DNA of 64,000 nucleotides from contig JACKAG010000001.1 of NCBI GenBank assembly GCA_020635195.1, forward strand, positions 306,208 through 370,207, given 5' to 3'. The first letter of the stretch is position 1. Every line of letters begins with the position of its first letter. The notes under the pieces were generated by a model. That model saw only the letters and a program-made list of their open reading frames with translations, did not search any database and was not told the DNA's origin. This document shows, piece after piece, positions 52,137-60,700 of the stretch. Source of the DNA: Deltaproteobacteria bacterium (GTDB lineage: Bacteria; Bdellovibrionota_B; Oligoflexia; Oligoflexales; Bog-1112). Made by a program: the position numbers and the translations under genes.

Positions 52137-54226
52137 GAGCCTACCAGAAAATGTTGGATGAATTGATGATGCCTCTCGTTTTCCTGCAAATGCTGTTCGA
52201 GCAGCTCCCGGAGCTGCTCAAGCTGTTCGCTTTCCTGGCGGCTCAGATCCGTCAGGTTTTCAGGGTCCTTCCGGCGATGATAGAGTCTGAAAAGGGCTCC
52301 GCTGTGGGTTGGCTGATAGATCAGTTTGTAGTCCCCACGGATCAGGCTGCGATGCTTTGCGCTGATCACCAGACTCTCATATTTCGGATTAAGTACGATA
52401 TCACCACTGTGCCCTGGATCAAAATTAAGAAGTCCGGAAATCCCGGGATAATCCAGCCTCTCTTTCTGGAAATACGCCTGGCCTTTTCGTGAAAACCAGA
52501 GCCCTGTCTCGCTATATGCCGCCAGTTGTGGTGCCTGTAAACGTTTGTCAGGAGGAAGCCATGGACTCAGGTCGGTCCCGTCTCCGGGAGGAGACGGGAG
52601 GTCGGCAAGCGCGAGTAATGTTGGCATGATGTCGACAGACCGGGATGTGAACCAGATATCGCCTCCGCTGTGCGGATGATGTGCTGGCAATTTGATGATC
52701 AGCGGAACACGGATGACATGCTCTCCCCTGAGATGGTCCCCATGTCCCTGAATCAATCCATCATCAAAGAGTTCTTCCCCATGATCTGCGGTGATGATTA
52801 CAAGTGTTTCGTCGAAGACATGCTGCGTTTTGAGCCAGTTCAGGATCTGACCGATTGCATGATCAGCGGAAGCGACTCCTCCCTGGTAGAGCCCCCGGAC
52901 CTGGGCCTTATCCTGCTCAGAAAGTACAGTATTTCCTGCGGCCATTTCCGGATTTTTCTTAAAATAATAGGGTCCCGGATAGTCAGGATCGGTATAGCGC
53001 AGGTTCCATGGCCATGTTGCCGCATATGGGAAATGAGCAGAAGAAAAGAAAGCTGTCATGAAAAATGGCTGCTCCCGGACCTCTGACAGATGGGCCAGAA
53101 CGTTCTGGCTGAGCCGGAGAGGGTCAGCATAATCAGGGCTTTCCCGCAGAGTCCGGAGCCATCGGTTTCCGGGGCGGTTCAGGATAAAGGGTAAAAAGAG
53201 CGGAAAAGCAAGATCAATGCCCATGCGGACAAGGGTGGGGATCGAGAGTTCGGGAGCATCGACCCGTCTGAAACCAACCTGAAAGCGTGGGAAAATATCT
53301 CCGGCAAAGTCTGATACAGCCATGCAGTGATAGCCGGCATCATCGAGACTGCTGACCAGGCCGGGCATTTTCTGTCGTCTGAGGCCCATAGACGGGAACA
53401 TGTGCCGGACTCCTGTTTTTGCAGCATATTTTCCCAGAAGCAATTCGAGCCAGGAGGGAAAGGTTCGTGGAACTCCGATGTGATGATCATGAAATGTCAG
53501 TGTTTCGGGAAGGCTCCGGAGCATGTGAAGATTGGGTGTCAGGTCTTTGTTCTGACTGGCATCATAGCGAAGGGAGTCTACGGAAAGCAGCAGGATGTTA
53601 GGGCGTCTGGCATCATGGGTGAATCGGGGGCTTTGCCACAGAGGGATGTCGGGTAGGATGAGGCTCAGAAAGATGGCGATTATGGCTGCGATCATCAGCA
53701 GAGCGGGCAGCTTCCGGAGGCCAGATGTCAGGAGGAAAGTCAGCAGACAGAGGGCTATGAACAGGAATGAGGCCCCATCAAGGATGTCCGGATTCAGATA
53801 GCGGGCAAGGCGGTACAGAGTGGCCTGTATTGAGGCCCCTGTATAGGGCTCAAACAGTGCGGGATAACGGATATTTGCTGCAAGCAGACTGAGGCACCAG
53901 ATGATAAAAGGGGTGGGGGCCAATCGTCGAAGGAGAACTGCTTTTTGCCGGAGGCAGTGGCGGATGAAGATGACAGAAGGTAGTATCCACATCAGACAGA
54001 TCAGAAACAGGCTTCCTGCTTCTTTAAATGCGCTGAAAGGATAGAGGTAGATCATTTCTCTGGAGAGGTTTCCAGCCTGTGCCCCCAGAAAAGAGTCGCT
54101 CTGGAAAAAAGAAAGCTGAGCCAGAGCCAGAAGGAGAATACTTCCTGAGGCAATGCCTGTGGAGCTAAGCAGAGTGCAGAGTGGTGTTTTCAGGGGGTAG
54201 GATTCTCTTCTGTGTCTTGTTTTCAT
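52133..54226 (-). CDS. Integral-membrane sulfatase-fold enzyme with Thr nucleophile
   Basis: A 697-residue protein with about five or six membrane segments in the first 190 residues, then a periplasmic sulfatase-fold domain. ILLLSVDSLRYDA holds Asp217; VPRTFPSW places Thr255 at the nucleophile site. ITADHGEELFDDG and GHGDH supply metal ligands. The C-terminus ends with a typical YKLIYQPTHSGALFRLYHRRKDPENLTDLS sulfatase substructure. It is related in layout to the adjacent 789-residue enzyme, with which it overlaps by 4 bases. Together they may add or remove phospho-groups on an envelope lipid or glycan. AAGG lies 10 bases before ATG 54226. Confidence 0.88.
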   Translation of the reverse strand: MKTRHRRESYPLKTPLCTLLSSTGIASGSILLLALAQLSFFQSDSFLGAQAGNLSREMIYLYPFSAFKEAGSLFLICLMWILPSVIFIRHCLRQKAVLLRRLAPTPFIIWCLSLLAANIRYPALFEPYTGASIQATLYRLARYLNPDILDGASFLFIALCLLTFLLTSGLRKLPALLMIAAIIAIFLSLILPDIPLWQSPRFTHDARRPNILLLSVDSLRYDASQNKDLTPNLHMLRSLPETLTFHDHHIGVPRTFPSWLELLLGKYAAKTGVRHMFPSMGLRRQKMPGLVSSLDDAGYHCMAVSDFAGDIFPRFQVGFRRVDAPELSIPTLVRMGIDLAFPLFLPFILNRPGNRWLRTLRESPDYADPLRLSQNVLAHLSEVREQPFFMTAFFSSAHFPYAATWPWNLRYTDPDYPGPYYFKKNPEMAAGNTVLSEQDKAQVRGLYQGGVASADHAIGQILNWLKTQHVFDETLVIITADHGEELFDDGLIQGHGDHLRGEHVIRVPLIIKLPAHHPHSGGDIWFTSRSVDIMPTLLALADLPSPPGDGTDLSPWLPPDKRLQAPQLAAYSETGLWFSRKGQAYFQKERLDYPGISGLLNFDPGHSGDIVLNPKYESLVISAKHRSLIRGDYKLIYQPTHSGALFRLYHRRKDPENLTDLSRQESEQLEQLRELLEQHLQENERHHQFIQHFLVGS

Positions 54227-54335
54227 AAGTACATAACCTTAGGACATAACGTTCGGATACAGGGCTTTCAGAATCAGAGATACATGTTCAGACATCCCTG
54301 TCAGCAGGCAGGGGTGTACACAGCTGCGATGTGCG

Positions 54336-54776
54336 TTATGGTTTGTGATTCTTTTTACGGAACGGCTTAAGATAATTAGAAAAAACCCATTCTTTTTTAC
54401 CGATTTTAATCCATTGCCCTTTTTTCTTCTGCACCTGAACCCTGTCCCCTTTTCTGAGTGTGTGTCTGACAGGAAATCTGTGCCCCGGTCCTGTACGGAC
54501 GTTAAGCTTGCTGGCAACGACGAGTAACCAGCCTTTTTCACTAAGATAATTGATATCGAGGAGATTGACATCTTCTTCCGGTGCTGCTGGAAAATTCTCC
54601 TGAATTTCTGATTGTTTCCCGGAATCCTGAGTCGTCAGAAACGTTGAGCCCTGATTTTTTCTTTTATATTCATTGGGTGGATTATCTTTCTGGCCCAAAG
54701 CTGAGTCTGAAACGCATAAACAAGCGAGAAAAAATTGCCATGCTATGTAAACCATACTTATTTTTTTACCAATCAT
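54336..54776 (-). CDS. Exported SH3-domain protein
   Basis: A 146-residue protein. From ATG 54776 it starts with a signal peptide (IAWQFFLACLCVSDSALG) and a charged disordered spacer. Then come about 65 residues with the bacterial SH3 signature: ASKLNVRTGPGHRFPVRHTLRKGDRVQV, then QWIKIGKKEWVFSNYLKPF. SH3b domains commonly bind peptidoglycan or tether enzymes to it. The very basic C-terminus (FRKKNHKP) is typical. Met1 at 54812 is an alternative start. It lies upstream of the two sulfatase-fold genes on the same strand (110 bases), so they may be co-regulated. Confidence 0.82.
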   Translation of the reverse strand: MIGKKISMVYIAWQFFLACLCVSDSALGQKDNPPNEYKRKNQGSTFLTTQDSGKQSEIQENFPAAPEEDVNLLDINYLSEKGWLLVVASKLNVRTGPGHRFPVRHTLRKGDRVQVQKKKGQWIKIGKKEWVFSNYLKPFRKKNHKP

Positions 54777-55124
54777 ACCTGCACGTCTTCCTGCTACAGC
54801 AGTTTCCTGCATATTCAGGCCCTATATTCGCTGAAAACATAAGTTCAGACAAATAGTTATCGTTGATTCTGAGGAAGGGGGTATTTTTTGTGTGATCGGG
54901 AACAGCTGTACAGAAAAAAAGGAAGGTGAGCTGATTGCATTTTTGTATTATTTGATTGACGATCTTTTGTGCAACTGGTATACGACTAATTCCTTCAGGT
55001 GCGGTAAGCCTGTTCAGCAAGCCAATGCCGTCTGTGATACAAGCAGTATTTGTCTTGTCTGTAATCGCCTATACGCAGCCTGCAGAGTGATACCGAAGAA
55101 TCTGATAATTAAGGTCGACGAAGC
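54777..55124. other. Promoter and leader region of the S10-spc operon
   Basis: Between the SH3 gene (minus) and rpsJ (plus). The only convincing feature is the sigma-70 promoter at 54956-54984, giving an S10 leader of about 135 bases. The leader contains an ACAAG/CTTGT stem. An L4-binding leader like that of E. coli could not be shown from sequence alone. Confidence 0.5.
54956..54984 (+). promoter_or_regulatory. Sigma-70 promoter of the S10-spc ribosomal protein operon
   Basis: TTGACG (54956-54961), exact 17-base spacer, TATACG (54979-54984). It is the only good promoter before rpsJ and no tuf or rpsG gene precedes it. Confidence 0.7.
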
Positions 55125-55436
55125 ATGGAAAGCCAAAAGATTAGGATTCGTCTGCGTGGCTACGATCACAGACTGATCGATCAGTCTGCTACTGAGATCG
55201 TAGAGAGGGCTAAGCGAACCGGAGCCAGAGTTGCAGGGCCTGTTCCGCTGCCGACTGCGATTAACCGGTATACAGTGTTGCGCAGCCCACATGTTGATAA
55301 GAAGTCCCGTGAACAGTTCGAAGTCAGAACTCACAAGAGAGTTCTGGATATTCTGGAGCCAAAGCAGCAGACGATCGATGCTCTGATGAAACTGGATCTG
55401 GCTTCTGGTGTCGATGTGGACATTAAGCTTTATTAA
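55125..55436 (+). CDS. rpsJ: 30S ribosomal protein S10
   Basis: Small-subunit head protein and, with NusB, a transcription antitermination factor. It has 103 residues, standard length. Conserved: KIRIRLRGYDHRLID, ATEIVERAKRTGARVAGPVPLPT, RYTVLRSPHVDKKSREQFEVRTHKR. It is the first gene of the operon. The ATG has a weak AAGG 10 bases upstream. Confidence 0.97.
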   Translation: MESQKIRIRLRGYDHRLIDQSATEIVERAKRTGARVAGPVPLPTAINRYTVLRSPHVDKKSREQFEVRTHKRVLDILEPKQQTIDALMKLDLASGVDVDIKLY

Positions 55437-55515
55437 CACTTGGCTTCTGCCCCTCGGGTGTTGTCCCGGGAAGGGTATCGTTTATGCCTGAATGGTAAAA
55501 GACGCGGGTTTTGTA

Positions 55516-56187
55516 ATGGCGAAGATATGTGAAAAAGGTCTGATTGTCAGCAAGGTTGGCATGACACGTATGGTGGACACAGAAGGTCGGGTTATCCCTG
55601 TCACTCTGCTTAAGGTTGAAGACCAGAGAGTGACCAAGCTTCTGACACCAGAGCGCGATGGATATTATGGGTATCAGGTGGGTTATGCTCCTGGTGCAGA
55701 AAAAAATCTGACAAAGGCTGATATTTCTCGGCTACGCAAGGTCGAGGTAGAAGGAAACTACTCGAAATTTATCGAATTTCGCACTTCTGCTGCGACCGAC
55801 TCTGAAATTGGGCGGGCGATGACTGCCGAGCTGTTTCAAGGTGTCGGGGCTGTTGATGTAACGGGTGTGACCCGGGGTCGAGGGTTTCAGGGGGCTGTTA
55901 AGCGCTGGGGATCGAGGATCGGTAGAAAAAGTCACGGTTCCCGCTTCCACAGGCGCCCAGGTTCTCTTGGACAGAATACATCACCTGGTCGTGTCTTTAA
56001 AAATAAGCATCAGCCAGGTCAGATGGGTGTTGCTATGAGGACAGTAAGAAATATTCGGGTTATGGACGTCGATACTGTCAACAATGTGATTGCTGTCAAA
56101 GGATCAGTCCCCGGACATAAAGAAGGATTTCTGGAAATCCGGCCAACGAATAAAGCAGGCAAGGTAAACCGGGAACCTCAGGGCTGA
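55516..56187 (+). CDS. rplC: 50S ribosomal protein L3
   Basis: Large-subunit protein with a globular part on the surface and a long loop near the peptidyl-transferase centre. It has 223 residues. It starts MAKICEKGLIVSKVGMTRM and has the loop with RGRGFQGAVKRWGS, the Gln-bearing LGQNTSPGRVFKNK (homologue of the E. coli Q150 methylated by PrmB) and HQPGQMG. An in-frame ATG at 55492 would add eight residues; neither start has a strong ribosome binding site, and 55516 fits the family better. Confidence 0.96.
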   Translation: MAKICEKGLIVSKVGMTRMVDTEGRVIPVTLLKVEDQRVTKLLTPERDGYYGYQVGYAPGAEKNLTKADISRLRKVEVEGNYSKFIEFRTSAATDSEIGRAMTAELFQGVGAVDVTGVTRGRGFQGAVKRWGSRIGRKSHGSRFHRRPGSLGQNTSPGRVFKNKHQPGQMGVAMRTVRNIRVMDVDTVNNVIAVKGSVPGHKEGFLEIRPTNKAGKVNREPQG

Positions 56188-56245
56188 CCCTGCGGATCAG
56201 TAAGTCAAAAAGTAGCAACACACCTGAGTGTGAGGAACGAAAGCA

Positions 56246-56875
56246 ATGAAGTGGGATGTGATCAACATCAGGGGCGAAAAGGTCAGAGAAGTCGAGCTGC
56301 CTGAGTCCATCTATAACGTAGATATGAATGAGGCCGTGCTGCATTCTGTTGTGAAGGCATACCAGGCAAACAGAAGGCAGGGCACTCATGCAACAAAAAC
56401 CCGGAGTCTGGTTTCCGGAGGTGGAAAAAAGCCCTTCCGTCAAAAAGGAACAGGCAATGCCCGTCAGGGAAGTAGCCGCTCTCCATTGATGCCCGGCGGT
56501 GCGACAGCTCATGGCCCTCAGCCAAGAGATTATCGTCAGCACATCAACCGAAAGCAGAAAAAACTGGCTCTGAAAGTCGCTCTGAGTGACAAAGCTCGCC
56601 ACAAGAAACTGATTCTTGTCGATGATTTTGTCATGAATAAATATTCAACAAAACATGTCCTGTCTGTGCTTGGAGCGATGGGAAATCTGAAGAATGCCCT
56701 TCTGACAGATGAGCGCAGAGATGATTTTCTGTACAAATCTGCCAGAAATCTCCACAGGGTCGGGGTCATGCTTCCCGGTGAGATGAATTCAGAAGATATT
56801 TTACGCTATGAGACCCTTGTGATAAGTGAAACAGCTCTGAAGGCGCTTGGGCAAAGACTGGGAGAGGAAAGCTGA
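56246..56875 (+). CDS. rplD: 50S ribosomal protein L4
   Basis: Large-subunit protein whose loop lines the exit tunnel; in enteric bacteria it also represses the S10 operon. It has 209 residues. Conserved: EAVLHSVVKAYQANRRQGTHATKTRS, GGGKKPFRQKGTGNARQGSSRSP and HGPQPRDY. The start is supported by GAGGAA 8 bases before ATG 56246. Confidence 0.97.
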   Translation: MKWDVINIRGEKVREVELPESIYNVDMNEAVLHSVVKAYQANRRQGTHATKTRSLVSGGGKKPFRQKGTGNARQGSSRSPLMPGGATAHGPQPRDYRQHINRKQKKLALKVALSDKARHKKLILVDDFVMNKYSTKHVLSVLGAMGNLKNALLTDERRDDFLYKSARNLHRVGVMLPGEMNSEDILRYETLVISETALKALGQRLGEES

Positions 56876-56876
56876 T

Positions 56877-57161
56877 ATGAATCCATATTCTGTCATAATC
56901 AGAGCAGTTTTGTCTGAGAAGAGCGATGAATTGCGGATGGGTCAGGGTAAATATACATTCCAGGTTCGTCAGGAAGCGACAAAAACCGACATTAAATCAG
57001 CCGTTGAGCAGATTTTTGATGTCAAAGTGAAGAGTGTAGCGACCTGTATTACCCGGGGGAAATATCGGAGAAGAGGAGCTCACAGCAGCCTTGGTCAGAA
57101 AAAGAAAAAGGCGGTTGTAGCCCTGCAGCCTGGTCAGAAGCTTACGATATTTGATGATTAA
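56877..57161 (+). CDS. rplW: 50S ribosomal protein L23
   Basis: Sits at the polypeptide exit and is the docking site for SRP and trigger factor. It has 94 residues. It starts MNPYSVIIRAVLSEKSDE and has the usual YTFQVRQEATKTDIKSAVEQIFDVKVKSV. ATG 56877 lies one base after the rplD stop, with AGGA about 9 bases upstream; the TTG at 56847 is within rplD and is not needed. Confidence 0.96.
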   Translation: MNPYSVIIRAVLSEKSDELRMGQGKYTFQVRQEATKTDIKSAVEQIFDVKVKSVATCITRGKYRRRGAHSSLGQKKKKAVVALQPGQKLTIFDD

Positions 57162-57187
57162 TCAGCACTTAAGAGAGCGGTGTCGGC

Positions 57188-58015
57188 ATGGGTATGAAGA
57201 TTTATAAAGGAATAACCCCTGGGCAGAGGGGGATGACCGTTGTTGACTATACGGTACTGGATAAGGTTGCACCTTATAAGCCTCTTACGGAACCGTTGCG
57301 TCGCAAAGGTGGTCGTAATAATATGGGGCGCATTACAGTTCGCCATAGAGGGGGACAGGTTAAGCGCACATATCGGGTGATTGACTTTCGTCGGAACAAA
57401 CTCGATATTCCAGGACGTGTTGAGTTTATTGAGTACGACCCAAACCGTACGGCCTTTATTGCCCGGATTCTTTATGCGGATGGAGAGCGTCGGTATATCA
57501 TTCATCCGGAAGGCCTTAAAAAGGGAGATGCTGTCGTATCGTCTGGCAGTGCGGATATTAAGCCAGGGAATGCATTACCTCTGAAGAATATCCCGCTTGG
57601 TACGATGGTCCATAATATTGAGATGCGTCCTGGTAAGGGAGGGCAGATTGCCCGCTCTGCAGGCAGCTCTTGTCAGTTGGCGGGTCGGACAGACGGCTAT
57701 GCCCAGATCAAATTGCCGTCGGGCGAGCTTAGAAAAGTTCCAGAGATTTGCATGGCAACGATCGGTGCTGTAAGCAATGCAGATCATGGCAATGTCAAAT
57801 TAGGTAAGGCTGGAAAGAAGCGATACAAGGGCTTCCGTCCAACTGTTCGCGGTGTGGCGATGAACCCGGTAGATCACCCCCATGGTGGTGGTGAAGGAAG
57901 AACCTCTGGTGGCCGTCATCCGGTGACACCATGGGCTGTTCCGACAAAGGGTTACAAGACCAGAAAAAATAAGCGGACTGATAAATTTATCGTCAAGGGG
58001 CGGAAATCCAGGTAA
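57188..58015 (+). CDS. rplB: 50S ribosomal protein L2
   Basis: Near-universal large-subunit protein essential for subunit joining and peptidyl transfer. It has 275 residues. It starts MGMKIYKGITPGQRGMTVVDY, and has the RNA-binding stretch KPLTEPLRRKGGRNN, the key GVAMNPVDHPHGGGEGRT (with the catalytic-centre His residues) and SGGRHPVTPWAVPTKGYKTR. It follows rplW by 26 bases. Confidence 0.97.
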   Translation: MGMKIYKGITPGQRGMTVVDYTVLDKVAPYKPLTEPLRRKGGRNNMGRITVRHRGGQVKRTYRVIDFRRNKLDIPGRVEFIEYDPNRTAFIARILYADGERRYIIHPEGLKKGDAVVSSGSADIKPGNALPLKNIPLGTMVHNIEMRPGKGGQIARSAGSSCQLAGRTDGYAQIKLPSGELRKVPEICMATIGAVSNADHGNVKLGKAGKKRYKGFRPTVRGVAMNPVDHPHGGGEGRTSGGRHPVTPWAVPTKGYKTRKNKRTDKFIVKGRKSR

Positions 58016-58029
58016 GCAGGAGGTTTTTG

Positions 58030-58293
58030 GTGGCTCGTTCGATTAAAAAAGGCCCTTTTGTTGATGACTATCTGATCAAAAAGGCCGAACAGGCAAAGAA
58101 AGACAAGAAGCCGGTTAAAACATGGAGTCGGCGCTCGACGATTGTTCCGGATTTTGTTGGCCTGACCTTTGCTGTTCATAACGGTAAAAAATTTGTGCCA
58201 GTTTACGTGACAGAAAATATGGTCGGCCATAAACTTGGTGAGTTTTCTCCAACGAGAAACTACAAGGGGCATGTGAAAACAGGTAAGAAGTAA
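58030..58293 (+). CDS. rpsS: 30S ribosomal protein S19
   Basis: Small-subunit head protein that contacts S13 and the A-site finger. It has 87 residues. It starts with the family's ARSIKKGPFVDDYLIKK and ends GEFSPTRNYKGHVKTGKK. The start is GTG at 58030, with AGGAGG 6 bases upstream; a TTG three bases earlier is less well placed. Confidence 0.97.
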   Translation: MARSIKKGPFVDDYLIKKAEQAKKDKKPVKTWSRRSTIVPDFVGLTFAVHNGKKFVPVYVTENMVGHKLGEFSPTRNYKGHVKTGKK

Positions 58294-58322
58294 ACGCTGC
58301 CAGATTCATGGGAATGGTTTAG

Positions 58323-58658
58323 ATGAACGCCTACAAGTCATATTTAAGCGGAGTTCGGGTATCTCCCCGGAAAGCGCGCCTGGTTGTTGACCTGGTGAGA
58401 GGAAAGCAGGTGCAGGATGCGCTTGATCTTCTTAAATTTACACACAAGAAGGCAGCTCCGGTTGTCGCGAAAATGATCAATTCAGCAATTGCGAATGCAA
58501 AGGATGTTGCGGTTGTTGATGTCGATCGGCTGTTTGTGTCCAGAGTTTTTGTGAATGAGGGGCCGGTTATGAAGCGGTTCCTTCCGCGGGCTCAGGGCCG
58601 TGCGACGCCCATACGTAAAAGGACGTCACATATTACGGTCGAGCTTCAGGAGTTTTAA
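58323..58658 (+). CDS. rplV: 50S ribosomal protein L22
   Basis: Lines the exit tunnel with L4; its loop is a site of macrolide-resistance mutations. It has 111 residues. Recognised by VRVSPRKARLVVDLVRGK, ALDLLKFTHKKAAPVVAKMINSAIANA and PRAQGRATPIRKRTSHITV. It lies between rpsS and rpsC as usual. Confidence 0.97.
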   Translation: MNAYKSYLSGVRVSPRKARLVVDLVRGKQVQDALDLLKFTHKKAAPVVAKMINSAIANAKDVAVVDVDRLFVSRVFVNEGPVMKRFLPRAQGRATPIRKRTSHITVELQEF

Positions 58659-58675
58659 CAGGAAGGGATAGTTCG

Positions 58676-59323
58676 GTGGGACAGAAAGTACATCCGGTTG
58701 GATTTCGCCTTGGTGTTGTCAAAACCTGGTCCTCAAGGTGGTACGCAGCACATAATTACGCGTCTTTTCTTAAGGAAGACATTGCGATCAGGAACTATAT
58801 CAGCAAAAAATTTGCTGCTGCTGGTATCGCAAAGATTGAAATTGAAAGGGCTGCGAAAAACCTTAAGGTTAACATCCACTCCAGCCGCCCCGGCATTATT
58901 ATCGGGAAAAAAGGCGCAGGAGCAGAGTCTCTTAAGGATCAGCTTGGGAAACGTTGCAGGATCAGATCGGCGGAGTTATCCCTGAATGTTTATGAAGTAA
59001 AAAAGCCGGATATGGATGCCCAGATTGTGGCGGATAGTATTCGCCAGCAGCTGGAAAGACGTGTGTCCTTCCGTAGAGCGATGAAAAAAGCTATCAGCAG
59101 TGCGATTAAAGCAGGTGCCCGAGGCATTAAGGTCCAGTGTTCTGGTCGCCTTGGGGGCGCAGATATGTCCAGAGTTGAGCGATATCATGAAGGGCGCGTG
59201 CCTTTGCACACACTTCGGGCAGATATCAATTATGGAACGGCAGAGGCACTGACCACATATGGCCTGACCGGTATCAAGGTCTGGGTTTTTGGTGGTGAGA
59301 TTCTGGATCGTGATCAGGCCTGA
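58676..59323 (+). CDS. rpsC: 30S ribosomal protein S3
   Basis: Forms part of the mRNA entry site with S4 and S5. It has 215 residues. The start MGQKVHPVGFRLGVVKTW is typical, the KH domain has RPGIIIGKKGAGAESLK, and the C-terminal part has VSFRRAMKKAISSAIKAGARGIKVQ and RADINYGTAEA. The start is GTG at 58676, with GGAAGGG 8 bases upstream. Confidence 0.97.
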   Translation: MGQKVHPVGFRLGVVKTWSSRWYAAHNYASFLKEDIAIRNYISKKFAAAGIAKIEIERAAKNLKVNIHSSRPGIIIGKKGAGAESLKDQLGKRCRIRSAELSLNVYEVKKPDMDAQIVADSIRQQLERRVSFRRAMKKAISSAIKAGARGIKVQCSGRLGGADMSRVERYHEGRVPLHTLRADINYGTAEALTTYGLTGIKVWVFGGEILDRDQA

Positions 59324-59337
59324 AGGAGAGATAAAAA

Positions 59338-59760
59338 ATGCTTTCACCAAAGAAGTTTAAATACAGAAAACAGCAGAAGCGGCGTATCAGAGGCCAGGCG
59401 CAAAGCGGCAATCACCTTGCCTTTGGTGAGTATGGCTTGATGGCTCTTGAAGGTGGGCGGATTACGGCTCGTCAGATTGAGGCAGCCAGGGTTGCCATGA
59501 CAAGAAAGACAAAGCGTGGTGGCCAGGTCTGGATTAAGCTTTTTCCGGATACACCTGTAAGCAAGAAGCCAGCAGAAGTCCGGATGGGAAAAGGTAAAGG
59601 TTCAGTCGATCATTATGCTGCTAAGGTTCGTCCAGGTCGTATTCTGTACGAAATTGCCGGGGTCAGTGAAGAGCTGGCAGTTAGTGCCCTTGAGTTGGCA
59701 GCGGCAAAACTTCCAGTCAAGACCAGACTTCTGGTTAAGGGAAATGACCCCTGGATTTAA
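59338..59760 (+). CDS. rplP: 50S ribosomal protein L16
   Basis: Positions A-site tRNA. It has 140 residues: MLSPKKFKYRKQQKRRIRGQA start, FGEYGLMALEGGRITARQIEAARVAM, and GKGKGSVDHYAAKVRPGRILYEI. AAGGAGA precedes the ATG. The stop's last base is shared with the first possible ATG of rpmC. Confidence 0.97.
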   Translation: MLSPKKFKYRKQQKRRIRGQAQSGNHLAFGEYGLMALEGGRITARQIEAARVAMTRKTKRGGQVWIKLFPDTPVSKKPAEVRMGKGKGSVDHYAAKVRPGRILYEIAGVSEELAVSALELAAAKLPVKTRLLVKGNDPWI

Positions 59761-59771
59761 TGAGGAATATG

Positions 59772-60005
59772 ATGGAATTACATAAACTAAAAAAAGACGA
59801 AATCAGTACATATAGTGCTGAGCGTCTGCAAGAAGCGGAACATGAGATCCGTAAAGAGCTGGCGAAGCTCAGATTTCAGGTCTTAAAGAAAAAAAATGAG
59901 GGACAGTCTCATATCGGGAAAGGTCTCAGAAGGAATCTCGCCAGGGTGCTGACGTTCAAGCATGCACTGGTTCTTAATTCAGCACAACAGCAGGTGTCGG
60001 AATGA
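59772..60005 (+). CDS. rpmC: 50S ribosomal protein L29
   Basis: Small helical protein near the exit tunnel. From ATG 59772 it has 77 residues: MELHKLKKDEI, then LQEAEHEIRKELAKLRFQ and RNLARVLTFKHA. GAGG lies 6 bases before ATG 59772; ATGs at 59760 and 59769 are alternatives. Its stop overlaps the rpsQ ATG by 4 bases. Confidence 0.93.
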   Translation: MELHKLKKDEISTYSAERLQEAEHEIRKELAKLRFQVLKKKNEGQSHIGKGLRRNLARVLTFKHALVLNSAQQQVSE

Positions 60006-60292
60006 GTGAAAGCAGAGCAGTCGGAAAAGATCGTGAGAAAGCCGGCAAGCAGCGGACAATTCGGGGTACTGTAACCAGCGATAAAATGGACAAAACCCGG
60101 GTCGTGACGGTGGTCAGAATGGTTCGCCATCCTGTCGTCGGAAAATTCATCAGGAAAACAACCAAGTTTATGTTTCATGATGAAAAAAACATCTCAAAAA
60201 TCGGTGACGAGGTTTTGATCACACCATCCCGACCTTTGAGTGCCAGGAAGAGTTTCCAGCTTTTATCGGTTGTAAAAGAGGCATCAGAATAA
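60002..60292 (+). CDS. rpsQ: 30S ribosomal protein S17
   Basis: Small-subunit body protein, an early binder of 16S rRNA. It has 96 residues with an OB-fold core: RTIRGTVTSDKMDKTRVVTVVRMVRHPVVGKFIRKTTKFMFHDE. A charged N-terminal extension (SESRAVGKDREKAGKQ) precedes it. It overlaps rpmC by 4 bases (ATGA). Confidence 0.97.
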   Translation: MSESRAVGKDREKAGKQRTIRGTVTSDKMDKTRVVTVVRMVRHPVVGKFIRKTTKFMFHDEKNISKIGDEVLITPSRPLSARKSFQLLSVVKEASE

Positions 60293-60328
60293 AGCAGTCC
60301 GTAGTCGGGTAGCAGCAGAGGCAAGATC

Positions 60329-60700
60329 ATGGTTCAGATGGAAAGCGTATTAAAAGCAGGCGATAACTCCGGAGCGAAGCGGGTTAAATGCATTAAAGTT
60401 CTGGGTGGTAGTAAGAGACAGACCGCTGGTGTTGGCGATATTATTGTCGTCTCCGTCAAGGAAGCTCTGGCTAACAGTAAGGTGAAAAAAGGCTCTGTAC
60501 ATAAGGCTGTGATTGTGCGGACAAAGGCTCCGGTCAATCGTCAGGATGGTTCGACGATTCGATTTGATGAAAATGCCTGTGTTCTGATCAAAGGTAAAGA
60601 TAATGAGCCTGTTGGAACACGTATCTTTGGGCCTGTATCAAGGGAAGTTCGTAACAAGGGCTTTGTCCGGATTGCATCCCTTGCGCCTGAAGTGCTTTAA
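60329..60700 (+). CDS. rplN: 50S ribosomal protein L14
   Basis: Large-subunit protein that contacts the small subunit; target of RsfS. It has 123 residues. It starts MVQMESVLKAGDNSGAKRVKCIKVLGGS and has GSTIRFDENACVLI and GTRIFGPVSREVR. Normally rplX (L24) follows; here rplE begins 39 bases later. Confidence 0.97.
   Translation: MVQMESVLKAGDNSGAKRVKCIKVLGGSKRQTAGVGDIIVVSVKEALANSKVKKGSVHKAVIVRTKAPVNRQDGSTIRFDENACVLIKGKDNEPVGTRIFGPVSREVRNKGFVRIASLAPEVL

Noticed and set aside
54270..54325. ACATCCCTG/CAGGGGTGT hairpin between the SH3 gene and the sulfatase-fold gene
   Set aside because: Stable stem but no T run in either direction; could be a processing or attenuation hairpin, not supportable as a terminator.
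54892..55176. 94-codon frame upstream of rpsJ
   Set aside because: It starts before the S10 promoter and runs into rpsJ in another frame; no ribosome binding site or family.
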